A stretch of 64,000 nt of DNA from RFPW01 sp040401595 (GTDB lineage Bacteria; Pseudomonadota; Gammaproteobacteria; Burkholderiales; Burkholderiaceae_E). Positions 21,093 to 35,313 of this stretch are shown piece by piece. The position numbers were made by a program, and so were the translations under genes. Each line of letters begins with the position of its first letter. Within the stretch, counting starts at the first letter, position 1. The stretch is from assembly GCA_040401595.1 (NCBI GenBank), contig JBBAOE010000010.1:1-64000 (forward strand), read 5' to 3'. The notes under the pieces were generated by a model that saw only the letters and a program-made list of their open reading frames with translations, was not told the origin of the DNA and ran no database searches.

Positions 21093-22336
21093 CAGTTCAG
21101 CCCACCAAGCAACTGGGTGGCTAGCGCTCTGGACTCCCGATCCAGATCCAGCACACCCTCGAGGGTACTAGGCGCCGAACGGTGTCCCAACCGATTGAGC
21201 ACGGACTCATTGATCTGAGCAATCTGACCGAAACGCAGACCCCCTGAGAGAAACTGGGCAACGCTGATCTCGTTGGCGCCATTCAGAACACAAGGCGCTG
21301 CGCCCCCGCCTGACATGGCTTCGTGGGCCAGCCGCAGACAGGGAAATCGATGCGTATCGGGCGCTTCGAAATCGAGGCGACCCAATTTCGCCAGATCGAG
21401 CATGGTGACGCCGCTCTCACACCGTTCGGGCCAGGCGAGCGCATGCGCAATCGGGGTTCGCATATCCGGATTGCCTAACTGCGCCAGCATCGAACCGTCC
21501 AGATATTCAACCAGTGAGTGGATGATACTTTGCGGATGCACGACGACCTCAAGCTGGGAAGGTGGCAGACCAAACAGCCAAGCCGCCTCGATCAGCTCCA
21601 GGCCCTTGTTCATCATGGTGGCAGAGTCCACCGAAATCTTTCGGCCCATCGACCAATTGGGATGGGCGCATGCCTGGTCTGGGGTCGCGTGTTCAATTTC
21701 CGAGTGCGTTGCGCGCCGAAATGGACCTCCCGAGGCCGTTAGCAACACCTTTCGAACGCCACGCGTATGCGGCCATTGATTGGTTGCACCAGGGAGGCAC
21801 TGGAAAATAGCATTGTGTTCCGAATCTAGCGGTAGCAGGGTTGCCGAGCCCGACTGGACGGCGTCCATGAACACCCGCCCTGCCATGACAAGCGCTTCTT
21901 TATTCGCCAACAGAATCCGTTTGCCGGCCCGGGCTGCCGCAAGCGCGAATGGCAACCCAGCCGCCCCAACGACCGCCGCAACCACCGCGTCAGCGTTGGC
22001 GTGGGCCGCCAACTCGCAGGCGGCCTGCTCACCGCTGAGCACTTCAGTACGGGTACCTGTTGGTAATGCGGATTTCAACCGCAGCGCCGCTATCGGGTCG
22101 ACCATCACCGCGTAGGGTGCTCGAGTCGCCAGCACCTGCTCGAGCATCTGCTCAACATCCGATCGCGCCACCAAAGCCCAGGCTTGGAAGCGTTCGGGCT
22201 GGTGGGCAATGACGGCAAGCGTGCTGCGCCCGATTGATCCCGTTGATCCAAGCACAACAATGCGCTGGGGCCGGCCCTGCCCAGCCTGGGCCACTGGGCC
22301 TTGTCCCGCTCGGTCTGTGTCGAACGATGTGTTCAT
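21092..22336 (-). CDS. dxr: 1-deoxy-D-xylulose 5-phosphate reductoisomerase
   Basis: Dxr (IspC) makes 2-C-methylerythritol 4-phosphate with NADPH, the committed step of the MEP isoprenoid pathway. This pathway also supplies the undecaprenyl chain made by UppS in this operon and the farnesyl units used by HpnC/HpnD further on. The 414-residue product has an NADPH loop VLGSTGSIG (about 28-36), ANKEALVMAG, LPLDSEHNAIFQCL and the metal/substrate loop SVDSATMMNKGLELIEA. A 24-residue Gly/Gln-rich leader precedes the core. One-base overlaps join it to cdsA and rseP. Confidence 0.97.
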   Translation of the reverse strand: MNTSFDTDRAGQGPVAQAGQGRPQRIVVLGSTGSIGRSTLAVIAHQPERFQAWALVARSDVEQMLEQVLATRAPYAVMVDPIAALRLKSALPTGTRTEVLSGEQAACELAAHANADAVVAAVVGAAGLPFALAAARAGKRILLANKEALVMAGRVFMDAVQSGSATLLPLDSEHNAIFQCLPGATNQWPHTRGVRKVLLTASGGPFRRATHSEIEHATPDQACAHPNWSMGRKISVDSATMMNKGLELIEAAWLFGLPPSQLEVVVHPQSIIHSLVEYLDGSMLAQLGNPDMRTPIAHALAWPERCESGVTMLDLAKLGRLDFEAPDTHRFPCLRLAHEAMSGGGAAPCVLNGANEISVAQFLSGGLRFGQIAQINESVLNRLGHRSAPSTLEGVLDLDRESRALATQLLGGLN

Positions 22337-23271
22337 CAGTGTCGGGCGCTCAAGAAAACCACCACGAGATACCCTAGCGGGAAAACTGGCATCAATGCGT
22401 CCATGCGATCGAGAAATCCACCATGTCCAGGCAGGCTGCGGCCGCTGTCTTTGACACCGGCCTCCCGCTTGAGAAGCGATTCATAGAGATCACCGGTCAC
22501 CGACAATGCCGTCAAGGCAGTGAGGATACCAAGGAGCCCGAAAACACCGAGATGTTGATGAATCACGACCGGTAGGCTATTCAGCACCCAGGTCTGTCCT
22601 GAGGAGAGGTCCGGCGGTTGAATCCCGGCGGCGACGAGCCGACTGTAGTCAACCGTCAGCCACCCGAGCGTGAGCACACCGACCAACGCAGACGCGACGC
22701 CCTCCCAGGTTTTTCCTGGGCTGATGGCAGGCGCGAGCTTGTGTCGCCCGAAAGCGCGCCCCCCGAAGTAAGCGGCAATATCGGCCACCCAGACCACGCA
22801 TGCGGTTGATAGGATCGGCCCGATACCCAGGAGTCGTAGCTCATAACTGGCGACCCAGGCACATCCCACTAGGGCGGCCGCCACAAGGGCCCGCCGATTG
22901 CTCGATGGTGACTTGGGCGCATGGGCGGCCATTCCAGCGTCATCCGGTTTGGGCACCGAAGTCTGCACTCCCGCCAGTCGCCAAGGCGAGACAGTCAGCC
23001 AATACAGGGTAGCGATCATGCACGGCACAATTGGGCACAGGGCGAGTACTTCAGCTGGAAATCGTTCATGGCAACCAATCCAAACTACGCCCGTGGCGAC
23101 GACCAGCAATGCCCAGCGCCTACTTGCACCGACTAACCGGGACCACTCAGCCGCCGCAGCGGAAAAAATCGCCAATGAGACGGCGCCCCAAGCCCAGTTG
23201 GGTGCCAGAAAAAGAGCCGGAAGTAGCGTCCCAAGTAACGCGAGCGCCGTCAAAATCCGGGGAATCAGCAT
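22336..23271 (-). CDS. cdsA: Phosphatidate cytidylyltransferase
   Basis: CdsA makes CDP-diacylglycerol from phosphatidate and CTP at the inner membrane, the branch point to all phospholipids. The 311-residue protein has about eight hydrophobic segments and the family signature LLKREAGVKDSG with LPGHGGFLDRMDAL near the C-terminus. SPGKTWEG is present earlier. It is slightly longer than E. coli CdsA (285) because of a hydrophilic loop around residues 110-130 (VPKPDDAGMAAHAPKSPSS). It overlaps dxr by one base. Confidence 0.96.
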   Translation of the reverse strand: MLIPRILTALALLGTLLPALFLAPNWAWGAVSLAIFSAAAAEWSRLVGASRRWALLVVATGVVWIGCHERFPAEVLALCPIVPCMIATLYWLTVSPWRLAGVQTSVPKPDDAGMAAHAPKSPSSNRRALVAAALVGCAWVASYELRLLGIGPILSTACVVWVADIAAYFGGRAFGRHKLAPAISPGKTWEGVASALVGVLTLGWLTVDYSRLVAAGIQPPDLSSGQTWVLNSLPVVIHQHLGVFGLLGILTALTALSVTGDLYESLLKREAGVKDSGRSLPGHGGFLDRMDALMPVFPLGYLVVVFLSARH

Positions 23272-23291
23272 CCGGCCGGCCAGTCGGGCGA

Positions 23292-24158
23292 TCAGACGCC
23301 GAGATCAACGCGGGAGGCGGAGGGCTCAGAATGCGGTTGCACGGGATGCGGTTGAGCGGAATGGGCTTGCGTAGTTGGCAAAGGGCTAGGCATTACCAGA
23401 TGCTCCAGTCCCTGACGAACCTGCTCGCTTGTGCGACCAAAGCGCCGTTCACGCGACCGATAGGAAGCGATCGCGTGGTCGAGCGTCCCACCATCAAAGT
23501 CGGGCCAGAACGTTTCCGTGAAATACAGTTCCGTATAGGCGAGTTGCCACAACAGGAAGTTGCTGATTCGCTGCTCACCCCCGGTCCGAATGAAGAGATC
23601 GGGTTCCGGGGCGTAGGCCAGTGCCAGATAAGGCTCAAATTCGCTCGGATCAATAGCAGCAGCCGGGTGGGCAAGTCCCGGATTCGCGTTCAGCATCCGG
23701 CGCGTTGCCTGGGCGATGTCCCAACGGCCACCGTAGTTTGCGCAGATTGTCAGGGTCAAGCGGTGGTGCTGTGCAGTCTTGGTCTCGGCGTCAGAAATCC
23801 GATCACGCAATCTGGGTTCAAATGCAGAGAGATCCCCGATCACCCGAAGTCGGACCCTCGCCCGGTCCAGTTTTTCGACCTCTCGTTCCAGCACCGAGAG
23901 GAAAAGGCTCATCAAAACGCCAACCTCTTCGGGCGGACGCCGCCAATTTTCGGAGCTGAAGGCAAACAGCGTCAGGTAGCGTACGCCCCGATCCAGACAG
24001 GCTGCGACCGCAGCCCTGACCGCGTCGACGCCACGAACGTGTCCGGCCACGCGGGGCAGCATGCGCCGAGACGCCCAGCGGCCATTGCCGTCCATGATGA
24101 TCGCCACGTGCCGCGGTACGGCACCGACGCCAGCGAGGGAGGAACTCAAGTTTGACAT
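23292..24158 (-). CDS. uppS: Undecaprenyl diphosphate synthase
   Basis: UppS elongates farnesyl diphosphate with isopentenyl diphosphate to the C55 carrier lipid for peptidoglycan and O-antigen. The 288-residue protein has [13 protein letters not shown] with the essential Asp23, [21 protein letters not shown] and the [20 protein letters not shown] segment. The family is usually about 250 residues; the extra here is a C-terminal tail with His/Pro/Gln repeats ([11 protein letters not shown]) of unknown use. It precedes cdsA in the operon by 20 bases. Confidence 0.97.
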   Translation of the reverse strand: MSNLSSSLAGVGAVPRHVAIIMDGNGRWASRRMLPRVAGHVRGVDAVRAAVAACLDRGVRYLTLFAFSSENWRRPPEEVGVLMSLFLSVLEREVEKLDRARVRLRVIGDLSAFEPRLRDRISDAETKTAQHHRLTLTICANYGGRWDIAQATRRMLNANPGLAHPAAAIDPSEFEPYLALAYAPEPDLFIRTGGEQRISNFLLWQLAYTELYFTETFWPDFDGGTLDHAIASYRSRERRFGRTSEQVRQGLEHLVMPSPLPTTQAHSAQPHPVQPHSEPSASRVDLGV

Positions 24159-24191
24159 GCTTCTGAGGATTCTCGAAAAACGCAGTCAGTT

Positions 24192-24752
24192 TCAAACCGT
24201 CAACAATTCTTTCTCTTTTTCGGCAAGAATTCTATCGATTTCGGCAACATTCCGATCTGTCAGCTTTTGAATCTCATCTTGTGCCCTTCGTTCTACGTCT
24301 TCTGAGAGCTCTTTGTCCTTCAAAAGCTTCTTGAACTGCTCATTGGCGTCCCGACGCAGATTTCGAACCGCAACTTTGGCGTGTTCACCCTCCGTTTTGA
24401 CAACCTTCGCGAGTTCACGCCGGCGCTCTTCTGAGAGGGGTGGGAGAGGAACTCGAAGGAGATCGCCCATCGAAACCGGGTTGAGCCCGAGGTCACTCTC
24501 CCGAATGGCTTTCTCGATGACACTGGCCATTTTTTTCTCCCATGGCGCCACCCCGATCGTTCTGGCATCCATCAGAGTGACGTTGGCCACCTGACTAATC
24601 GGAACGGGCGACCCGTAGTAGTCCACTTGAATATGATCGAGTAGGCCTGCATGCGCTCGACCGGTTCGAATCCGCGAGAGCGTTAGCCGCAGGGACTCGA
24701 TGGATTTTTGCATTTTCTGTTCGGTCGATTGGCGGACCTCCTGATCAGACAT
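24192..24752 (-). CDS. frr: Ribosome recycling factor
   Basis: RRF works with EF-G to split post-termination ribosomes. From ATG 24752 (GGGAG nine bases upstream) the protein is 186 residues, matching the E. coli length (185); a longer upstream frame lacks support. The three-helix bundle shows [46 protein letters not shown] and the C-terminal [18 protein letters not shown]. It lies 77 bases after pyrH. Confidence 0.97.
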   Translation of the reverse strand: MSDQEVRQSTEQKMQKSIESLRLTLSRIRTGRAHAGLLDHIQVDYYGSPVPISQVANVTLMDARTIGVAPWEKKMASVIEKAIRESDLGLNPVSMGDLLRVPLPPLSEERRRELAKVVKTEGEHAKVAVRNLRRDANEQFKKLLKDKELSEDVERRAQDEIQKLTDRNVAEIDRILAEKEKELLTV

Positions 24753-24829
24753 GGCATTAATCTCCCAAAAACCTGACAAACAAATGTAAACCTGACCGAG
24801 ACAGGTACGCCCCTGAGTCGGAAACGTCT

Positions 24830-25552
24830 TCAAACATGGACAAGCGTTCCTTCGTCTTCGCCTTGAACAACCCGCTTGAGCGCGCCTTCCTTGAGAATCG
24901 AGAACACTTTGATGGGCAATTTCTGATCACGACAGAGCGCAAATGCTGTGGCGTCGAGAACCGATAATTTTCGGGAAATGGCGTCATCAAAGCTGATCCG
25001 ATCGAACCGGACCGCATCCGGGTGGGTCATCGGATCAGCATCATAGACGCCATCGACCTTGGTCGCCTTCAATACAATTTGGGCACCCACTTCGGCGGCC
25101 CGCAATGCGGCTGCGGTATCCGTCGTAAAAAAAGGGTTGCCCGTGCCAGCGGCAAAAATCACGATCTTCCCTTCTTCGAGGTAGCGCAAGGCTTTGGGCC
25201 GGATGTAGGGCTCCACGACCTGTTCAATCTTGAGCGCAGATTGAACCCGGGCTTCAACCCCACCCAGTCGAAGCGCATCCTGCAAGGCCAGCGCGTTCAT
25301 GACCGTAGCGAGCATCCCCATGTAGTCGGCCGTGGCTCGGTCCATGCCTGCGGCACCGCCGGCGACGCCACGAAAGATATTGCCTCCCCCGATCACGATC
25401 GCCAGTTCAAGGCCCATGACACTGACTTCGGCAATTTCGCGCACCATCCGCGTGATCGTCGTTCGATCAATGCCGAAGGGCGCATCGCCCATGAGCGCTT
25501 CACCCGACAGTTTCAACAGGATCCGACGATATTTCAGCGCAGGTCGATCCAT
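24830..25552 (-). CDS. pyrH: UMP kinase
   Basis: PyrH phosphorylates UMP to UDP. ATG 25552 gives 240 residues, the usual length, and lies 15 bases after the tsf stop; an upstream in-frame TTG is less likely. The amino-acid-kinase fold shows [22 protein letters not shown], the [20 protein letters not shown] helix and the [14 protein letters not shown] phosphate loop, with [12 protein letters not shown] near the ATP site. The order rpsB-tsf-pyrH-frr is conserved in bacteria. Confidence 0.97.
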   Translation of the reverse strand: MDRPALKYRRILLKLSGEALMGDAPFGIDRTTITRMVREIAEVSVMGLELAIVIGGGNIFRGVAGGAAGMDRATADYMGMLATVMNALALQDALRLGGVEARVQSALKIEQVVEPYIRPKALRYLEEGKIVIFAAGTGNPFFTTDTAAALRAAEVGAQIVLKATKVDGVYDADPMTHPDAVRFDRISFDDAISRKLSVLDATAFALCRDQKLPIKVFSILKEGALKRVVQGEDEGTLVHV

Positions 25553-25566
25553 GCCGGATGCTTCGC

Positions 25567-26466
25567 TCAATGAGAAGCCTTTGCCGCAGCCGCCTGGGCG
25601 GCCACTTCAGCCGCGAAATCTGTAACTTTCTTCTCGATACCCTCGCCAACGACATATAGGCGGAACGCATGTACTTTGGCGCCACGCAGACGAAGCAGTT
25701 GCTCGACGGTTTGTTTGCCGTCCTCGGCCTTGACAAACACCTGATTCACCAGGGTCACTTCCTTCAGCACCTTCTGGACTGCACCCTCCACCATCTTGTT
25801 CACGATGTCTTCGGGTTTGCCAGATTCGGCTGCCTTTTGCTGGGCGATGGAGCGCTCTTTCTCGATGAACGCCGCATCCACGCCAGACGCATCAATTGCA
25901 AGCGGCTTGCTGGCTGCGATATGCATGGCCAGATCCCGAGCCAGTTGCTCATCGCCCCCTTCCACGTCAATGATCACCCCCACCCGTGAGCCCCCATGGA
26001 TGTAGCTCGCCAGGTGACCATGGGCTGCGAAACGCTCGAAACGGCGAATCGCCATGTTCTCGCCGATTTTCCCAATCAGGGCTGTTCGCGTGCTTTCAAC
26101 CGTGCCCTCGCCCATCGGCAGGGCCGACAGGGCGGCAACGTCGGCGGGGGCCGACGTTGCAACCAGTTCGGCTACGCCATTGGCGAGTGACATGAAATCG
26201 TCGTTTTTGGCAACAAAGTCAGTCTCGGAGTTCAGTTCCGCAATCGCGCCGGTCTTGCGATCTGGGCTCACATGAATGGAAACCACGCCCTCGGCCGTGA
26301 TTCGGCTGGCCGCCTTGCTCGCCTTGTTGCCGAGTTTGATCCGAAGAAGTTCCTCGGCCCGATCAAGGTCTCCGCCCGATTCAGTCAGTGCTTTTTTGCA
26401 CTCCATCATTGGGGCGTCAGTTTTTTCTCGAAGCGTCTTAACGAGGGATGCGGTGATTTCAGCCAT
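25567..26466 (-). CDS. tsf: Translation elongation factor Ts
   Basis: EF-Ts exchanges GDP for GTP on EF-Tu. The 299-residue product has the N-terminal UBA-like domain ([24 protein letters not shown]), the signature [18 protein letters not shown] with the TDFV contact to EF-Tu, and the C-terminal subdomains ending near ALRL-type [14 protein letters not shown]. Length is close to E. coli (283). It follows rpsB by 44 bases. Confidence 0.98.
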   Translation of the reverse strand: MAEITASLVKTLREKTDAPMMECKKALTESGGDLDRAEELLRIKLGNKASKAASRITAEGVVSIHVSPDRKTGAIAELNSETDFVAKNDDFMSLANGVAELVATSAPADVAALSALPMGEGTVESTRTALIGKIGENMAIRRFERFAAHGHLASYIHGGSRVGVIIDVEGGDEQLARDLAMHIAASKPLAIDASGVDAAFIEKERSIAQQKAAESGKPEDIVNKMVEGAVQKVLKEVTLVNQVFVKAEDGKQTVEQLLRLRGAKVHAFRLYVVGEGIEKKVTDFAAEVAAQAAAAKASH

Positions 26467-26510
26467 CTTGAGTGATTAAGGAGTTTCGGGGAGTCAGAGA
26501 ACAGTCGGCA

Positions 26511-27281
26511 TCAGGCTGCGGGAGCAGCGTCATGCGCCGCGAGGTCGGATTCGAGCTCAACAAACTCGTCTTCGCCCGCTGTCTTAACAATGTCATGAAG
26601 CGCCTGGGAGCGTCCCGCCAGAATGGCATCCGCAATCCCGGAGGCGTAGAGCCGGATCGCTTTCCCGGAGTCGTCGTTGCCTGGGATGATGTAATCGATC
26701 TCCTCTGGGGAGTGATTGGTATCGACCACCCCGATCAGCGGGATACCGAGCTTGCGCGACTCCGTCACTGCAATCTTGTGATAACCGACATCAATCACAA
26801 AAATCGCATCGGGCAGACCGGCCATATCTTTGATACCGCCGATACTCTTGGAGAGCTTTTCATGTTCGCGCTGCGTCAGAAGAGCTTCCTTCTTGGACAG
26901 GCGCTCAAAACTGCCGTCAGCAACCATCGCGTCCATGTCTTTGAGGCGTTTGATCGACGTCTTGACCGTCTTGAAGTTGCTGAGCATGCCACCGAGCCAG
27001 CGGGCATCGACATAGGGCATACCGCAACGACGCGCTTCTTCCGCAATGATCTCGCGTGCCTGACGCTTGGTGCCGACAAAAAGAACGGTGCCACGGTTGG
27101 CAGACAGGCGACGGACATACTTGACCGCCTCCTCGTACATGACGACGGTCTTTTCGAGGTTGATGATGTGGATTCGATTCCGATGGCCGAAGATGTAGGG
27201 GGCCATCTTGGGGTTCCAGAACCGGGTCTGATGTCCAAAGTGGACACCCGCTTCCAGCATATCGCGCATGGAGTGTTGCAT
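26511..27281 (-). CDS. rpsB: 30S ribosomal protein S2
   Basis: S2 is a late-assembling small-subunit protein. ATG 27281 gives 256 residues beginning [20 protein letters not shown], the standard S2 start, with AAGGT about nine bases upstream; the frame extends further upstream without support. [27 protein letters not shown] and [11 protein letters not shown] are S2 signatures. It opens the long minus-strand run and is preceded by a leader of more than 200 bases. Confidence 0.97.
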   Translation of the reverse strand: MQHSMRDMLEAGVHFGHQTRFWNPKMAPYIFGHRNRIHIINLEKTVVMYEEAVKYVRRLSANRGTVLFVGTKRQAREIIAEEARRCGMPYVDARWLGGMLSNFKTVKTSIKRLKDMDAMVADGSFERLSKKEALLTQREHEKLSKSIGGIKDMAGLPDAIFVIDVGYHKIAVTESRKLGIPLIGVVDTNHSPEEIDYIIPGNDDSGKAIRLYASGIADAILAGRSQALHDIVKTAGEDEFVELESDLAAHDAAPAA

Positions 27282-27633
27282 GATGAGATACCTTATGTGA
27301 TCTGGGTTGGGACTCACGCACCGACGAAGTCCCCCGGGAAGCACCTGCCAAAAGCCCATCGCGTGATCCGCCGCATGGTCGTCCAGCAAGCCCTACCCCG
27401 AGAACACCCTGTGATCCCGGTGCGCGCGCTCCGTCGCCTTGGTCAGTGCCAAGGCAACGGGTTTGCCGAAAGGCGTTTGACCCTCCGACGCCTCGCGTTT
27501 CACTGCGAAGCCTATAATTCTAACGTCTTTCGCCCTCGGCACGCCACTCACTGGCAAACCTTGGGGGCACGGGTGTCTTTCCGGACCCGCAACAACAGGA
27601 TTTTCGAACGCTTTCAACGGTCACTGTGCAGCC
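27282..27633. promoter_or_regulatory. Divergent rpsB/map control region with long rpsB leader
   Basis: No convincing gene lies here. A TATAAT on the plus strand (27513-27518) suits map; overlapping it, TAGAAT on the minus strand (27517-27522) suits rpsB. Neither has a good -35 hexamer. If used, the rpsB leader would be about 230 bases, long enough for the autogenous control by S2 known in other bacteria, but I cannot show the structure. Confidence 0.4.
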
Positions 27634-28434
27634 ATGTCGATTTCGATCAAAAACGCTCAAGAGCTTGAAGCCATGCGGACGGCAGGAAAACTTGCCTCTG
27701 AAGTTCTTGACTTCATCACTCCACATGTCCAGGCGGGGATCACAACTGCTGAACTCGACCGCCTTTGCCACGACTATATGGTTGAAGTGCAGTGTACGGT
27801 TCCTGCCCCTCTGAACTATTGCCCGCCAGGCTACCAGCCCTACCCCAAATCGATCTGTACGTCGGTCAACCATCAGGTGTGCCATGGCATTCCAGGTGAC
27901 CGGGTGCTCAAGCCCGGGGATATCGTCAATCTGGACATCACGGTCATTAAAGACGGATGGCACGGGGACACCAGCCGGATGTTCGTGGTCGGTGAGCCCT
28001 CGATCGCGGCCAGACGCTTGTGTGAGACGGCTTACGAATGTCTTTGGTTGGGAATTGATCAGGTCAAGCCGGGTGCTCGATTGGGTGATATCGGTCACGT
28101 GATTCAGCGACACGCCGAAGCCCGCGGATTTTCGATCGTGCGGGAATTCTGTGGGCACGGAATTGGCCGGCGCTTTCATGAAGAACCGCAGATTCTTCAC
28201 TACGGCAGGCCCGGTACCGGTGAAGTGTTGGTCCCTGGTATGACCTTCACGATCGAGCCGATGCTCAACGCAGGCCGTCGCGAAATCCGCGAACTGGCTG
28301 ACGGCTGGACCATTGTTACCAAAGACCACAGCCTGTCCGCTCAATGGGAGCACACCGTCTCCGTCACCGAGACTGGGGTCGAAGTGCTGACCATCTCCGG
28401 TGCCTCGCCCTCACGGCCGAATCTGACCAATTGA
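27634..28434 (+). CDS. map: Methionine aminopeptidase, type I
   Basis: Map removes the initiator Met from new proteins on the ribosome. The 266-residue product has the pita-bread fold with the His in VCHGIPGDRVLKPGD and the metal ligands in NLDITVIKDGWHGDTSRMF (two Asp), FCGHGIGRRFHEEP (His), FTIEPML (Glu) and SAQWEHTV (Glu). Length matches E. coli (264). It is divergent from rpsB, the usual arrangement, and its stop codon overlaps the presumed TTG start of glnD. Confidence 0.97.
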   Translation: MSISIKNAQELEAMRTAGKLASEVLDFITPHVQAGITTAELDRLCHDYMVEVQCTVPAPLNYCPPGYQPYPKSICTSVNHQVCHGIPGDRVLKPGDIVNLDITVIKDGWHGDTSRMFVVGEPSIAARRLCETAYECLWLGIDQVKPGARLGDIGHVIQRHAEARGFSIVREFCGHGIGRRFHEEPQILHYGRPGTGEVLVPGMTFTIEPMLNAGRREIRELADGWTIVTKDHSLSAQWEHTVSVTETGVEVLTISGASPSRPNLTN

Positions 28435-31043
28435 ATGTCTTGAGCGATCCCTGGTCTGCAGCCGGATTGCGCGACGACTGGCGCGCCGCGCGGGAGGCCG
28501 CGCTGGTGCAGTTTGACCAGCACCGCAACCCCAGGCGCCTGCTGCGCCAGTTGTCTGGCGCAACCGACCAGACCCTGCGGGCTCTGCTGAAAACGTTTCC
28601 GCTTCCGCCCAATGCGGCGCTGATCGCGGTGGGCGGCTACGGGCGAGGGGAGCTATATCCGCACTCGGATGTCGATCTGCTCTTGCTTCGACCGGATGTG
28701 GCCGACTCGGATCGGGACTATGAACAGTTGGTGAGTGCCTGCTGGGATCTCGGTTTCGAAGTCGGTCACTCGGTTCGAACGATTCAGCAATGCCTGGACG
28801 AAGCCCGCGCCGACATCACCGTCCAGACCGCGTTGCTGGAAGCCCGGTGGTTGGCGGGTAGCCGATCTGCGGCTCAGGCGCTTGCCCAGCGCCTGAGTGA
28901 CCACCTCAATGCCCAGCAATTCCTGCAGGCGAAGCTCGCCGAAATGCGTCAGCGGCACGCCCGCTACGAAAATACGCCCTATAGTCTGGAGCCAAATTGC
29001 AAGGAAAGCCCTGGGGGGCTGCGCGATCTTCAGGTCGTCTTATGGATTTCCCGCGCCTCGGGTTTTGGGCGGAGTTGGACCGAACTGGGTCGGGCTGGTC
29101 TGGTGTCGCCGGCGGAAGCGCGGGGCATCGTTCGGGCCGAGTGGACCCTGGCTCAGATCCGCATCGGGTTGCACCGGGTTGCGGGACGTCGTGACGATCG
29201 CCTCGGATTCGACCTTCAGGCGGGTGTCGCGGGGGCACTTGGCTTTGCATCGGGGCCAGACGGTCAGACTATCAGCCAGAGGCAGGCGAGCGAGGCCTTG
29301 ATGCAGCGCTATTACCGCGCAGCGAAATTGGTCACCCAGGCCACCAGTCTGATTGTGTCCGATCTTGAAATTCGTTTTGCACCTGCTGCGGAGGGTGCTG
29401 AGCCGGTCCCGGTTGATGCTGAATTTCAGGACGTTCGTGGCAATCTGGATGTCCGCGATGTGACCCTGTTTGAACGCGACCCCTCGGCAATTTTGCGGGC
29501 GTTTCTGGCGCTAGCAAACCGTCCCGTCCTGGCTGGCATGACCTCGCGCACGCTCAGGGCCATTTGGAGGGCTCGTACCCGAGTCGATGCCCGTTTTCGC
29601 CGGGACCCCGGTAATCGGGCACTTTTCCTGTCCTTCCTGCAGATGCCGCACGGAATTACCCGTGGCTTGCGGCTGATGAATCAATGGTCGGTGCTGGGGC
29701 GTTACCTGCCTGAGTTTCGCCGGATCGTCGGCCGCATGCAGCATGATCTGTTTCATGTTTACACGGTTGACCAGCACATCCTGACGGTTGTGCGCAACCT
29801 CCGGCGTTTCTTCTTGCTGCAGCATGCTCACGAGTACCCGTTCTGCAGCGAACTCGCGGCCTCATTCGATCGGCCATGGCGCCTGAGCATTGCCGCCCTG
29901 TTTCACGATATTGCGAAAGGTCGAGGTGGCGATCATTCTCAACTCGGTCGGCTGGATGCCCTGAGCTTCTGCTACCGCCATGGTCTTGGTGAAGCAGATG
30001 CCGAGCTGATCGCCTGGCTCGTTGATCATCACCTCAAGATGTCCTCGATCGCGCAAAAGCAGGATGTTCACGATCCGGATGTGATCGATGGATTTGCTCA
30101 GTTTATTCAGACCGAAGAGCGCCTGGTCGCTTTGTACCTGCTCACGGTGGCAGACATTCGGGGCACAAGCCCTAAAGTCTGGAACGCCTGGAAGGCCAAG
30201 CTGCTCGAGGACCTGTTTCGCGGCACACGGGCCCGCCTCGCCCAAGGGTGCGAAACAACCCAGCGCCCCGACACCAGCCGACGCACTGAAACTGTGCAAT
30301 CACGCCGCGACGAAGCGATGCGGCTCCTGCGTCAGCAAACACTCGATGACGAGGCCTGGTCCGCGCTTTGGGGCCAGCTCGATACCGCCTATTTTCTGCG
30401 CCACGAGCCGGTTGATATCGCTTGGCATGTTCGTGTCCTCTGGCGCAAGGTTGGGACTTCCCAGCCAGTCATCAAGACGCGGCTTGCCGCAGTTGGCGAA
30501 GGCTTTCAGGTCCTGGTCTGGACACCTGAGCAACCCGAATTGTTCGCCCGGATCTGCGAGTATTTTGACGTTCGGGGACTCTCGGTTCTGGACGCGCGCA
30601 TCACGACAACCCGCAGTGGTTGGGCGCTCGACCAGTTTCTGGTGACGCAGCCCGATTGGGCAAGTCACTCTCGGGACATCCTGAATCTGGTCGAAACCCA
30701 ACTCCTTGAGCGCCTCGCAGCACCCTTGCCCATGGGCGCTCCGGTACGGGGTCGCCCATCCAGGCGATCGCGCTGGTTTCCGGTCGAGCCGGCGATCGAA
30801 CTCGTCCCTGATGGCCGTGGGCAGCGCTGGTTGCTATCCGTACGCGCCAACGACCGAACGGGTCTGCTCTATGCCATCGCACGGGTCTTTGCCCGTCATC
30901 AGATCAATTTGCACACCGCCAGGATCACCACGCTGGGCGAACGCGCTGAAGACACGTTCCTGGTTGAGGGCTCGGCACTCGCCAGCGGCAGCGGACAGAT
31001 CCATTTTCAGACCGAGTTGCTCGCCGCTCTCGCCGGTACCTAA
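28431..31043 (+). CDS. glnD: PII uridylyltransferase/uridylyl-removing enzyme
   Basis: GlnD senses glutamine and uridylylates or deuridylylates PII proteins, controlling nitrogen metabolism. Domains run in order: nucleotidyltransferase with GGYGRGELYPHSDVD (about 68-82), a helical linker, an HD domain with LFHDIAKGRGGDHS, and two C-terminal ACT domains (LFARICEYFDVRGLSVLDA and RTGLLYAIARVFARHQINLHTAR). No ATG is near the expected N-terminus. TTG 28431, overlapping the map stop, gives 870 residues, against 890 in E. coli; TTG 28440 is an alternative. No clear Shine-Dalgarno sequence is seen, so translation is probably coupled to map. Confidence 0.95.
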   Translation: MNVLSDPWSAAGLRDDWRAAREAALVQFDQHRNPRRLLRQLSGATDQTLRALLKTFPLPPNAALIAVGGYGRGELYPHSDVDLLLLRPDVADSDRDYEQLVSACWDLGFEVGHSVRTIQQCLDEARADITVQTALLEARWLAGSRSAAQALAQRLSDHLNAQQFLQAKLAEMRQRHARYENTPYSLEPNCKESPGGLRDLQVVLWISRASGFGRSWTELGRAGLVSPAEARGIVRAEWTLAQIRIGLHRVAGRRDDRLGFDLQAGVAGALGFASGPDGQTISQRQASEALMQRYYRAAKLVTQATSLIVSDLEIRFAPAAEGAEPVPVDAEFQDVRGNLDVRDVTLFERDPSAILRAFLALANRPVLAGMTSRTLRAIWRARTRVDARFRRDPGNRALFLSFLQMPHGITRGLRLMNQWSVLGRYLPEFRRIVGRMQHDLFHVYTVDQHILTVVRNLRRFFLLQHAHEYPFCSELAASFDRPWRLSIAALFHDIAKGRGGDHSQLGRLDALSFCYRHGLGEADAELIAWLVDHHLKMSSIAQKQDVHDPDVIDGFAQFIQTEERLVALYLLTVADIRGTSPKVWNAWKAKLLEDLFRGTRARLAQGCETTQRPDTSRRTETVQSRRDEAMRLLRQQTLDDEAWSALWGQLDTAYFLRHEPVDIAWHVRVLWRKVGTSQPVIKTRLAAVGEGFQVLVWTPEQPELFARICEYFDVRGLSVLDARITTTRSGWALDQFLVTQPDWASHSRDILNLVETQLLERLAAPLPMGAPVRGRPSRRSRWFPVEPAIELVPDGRGQRWLLSVRANDRTGLLYAIARVFARHQINLHTARITTLGERAEDTFLVEGSALASGSGQIHFQTELLAALAGT

Positions 31044-31119
31044 CAGGCTCGCACCGCTTGGGCCCTTGGAAAAACGACAAGCCTCGGACGGTGGGCTAGA
31101 GAGTACGGTCGTCACTCAG

Positions 31120-35309
<4,190 letters not shown>

Positions 35310-35313
<4 letters not shown>

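Noticed and set aside
23031..24155. Plus-strand frame of about 374 codons opposite uppS and cdsA
   Set aside because: It is a shadow of the conserved uppS/cdsA coding strand with no features of its own.
27393..27617. 74-codon minus-strand frame in the rpsB leader as a possible leader peptide
   Set aside because: It starts upstream of the best rpsB -10 element and has no ribosome binding site or recognisable composition.
26472..27668. Plus-strand frame of about 398 codons opposite rpsB and running into map
   Set aside because: It is antisense to rpsB and overlaps the start of map in another frame; the product resembles nothing.
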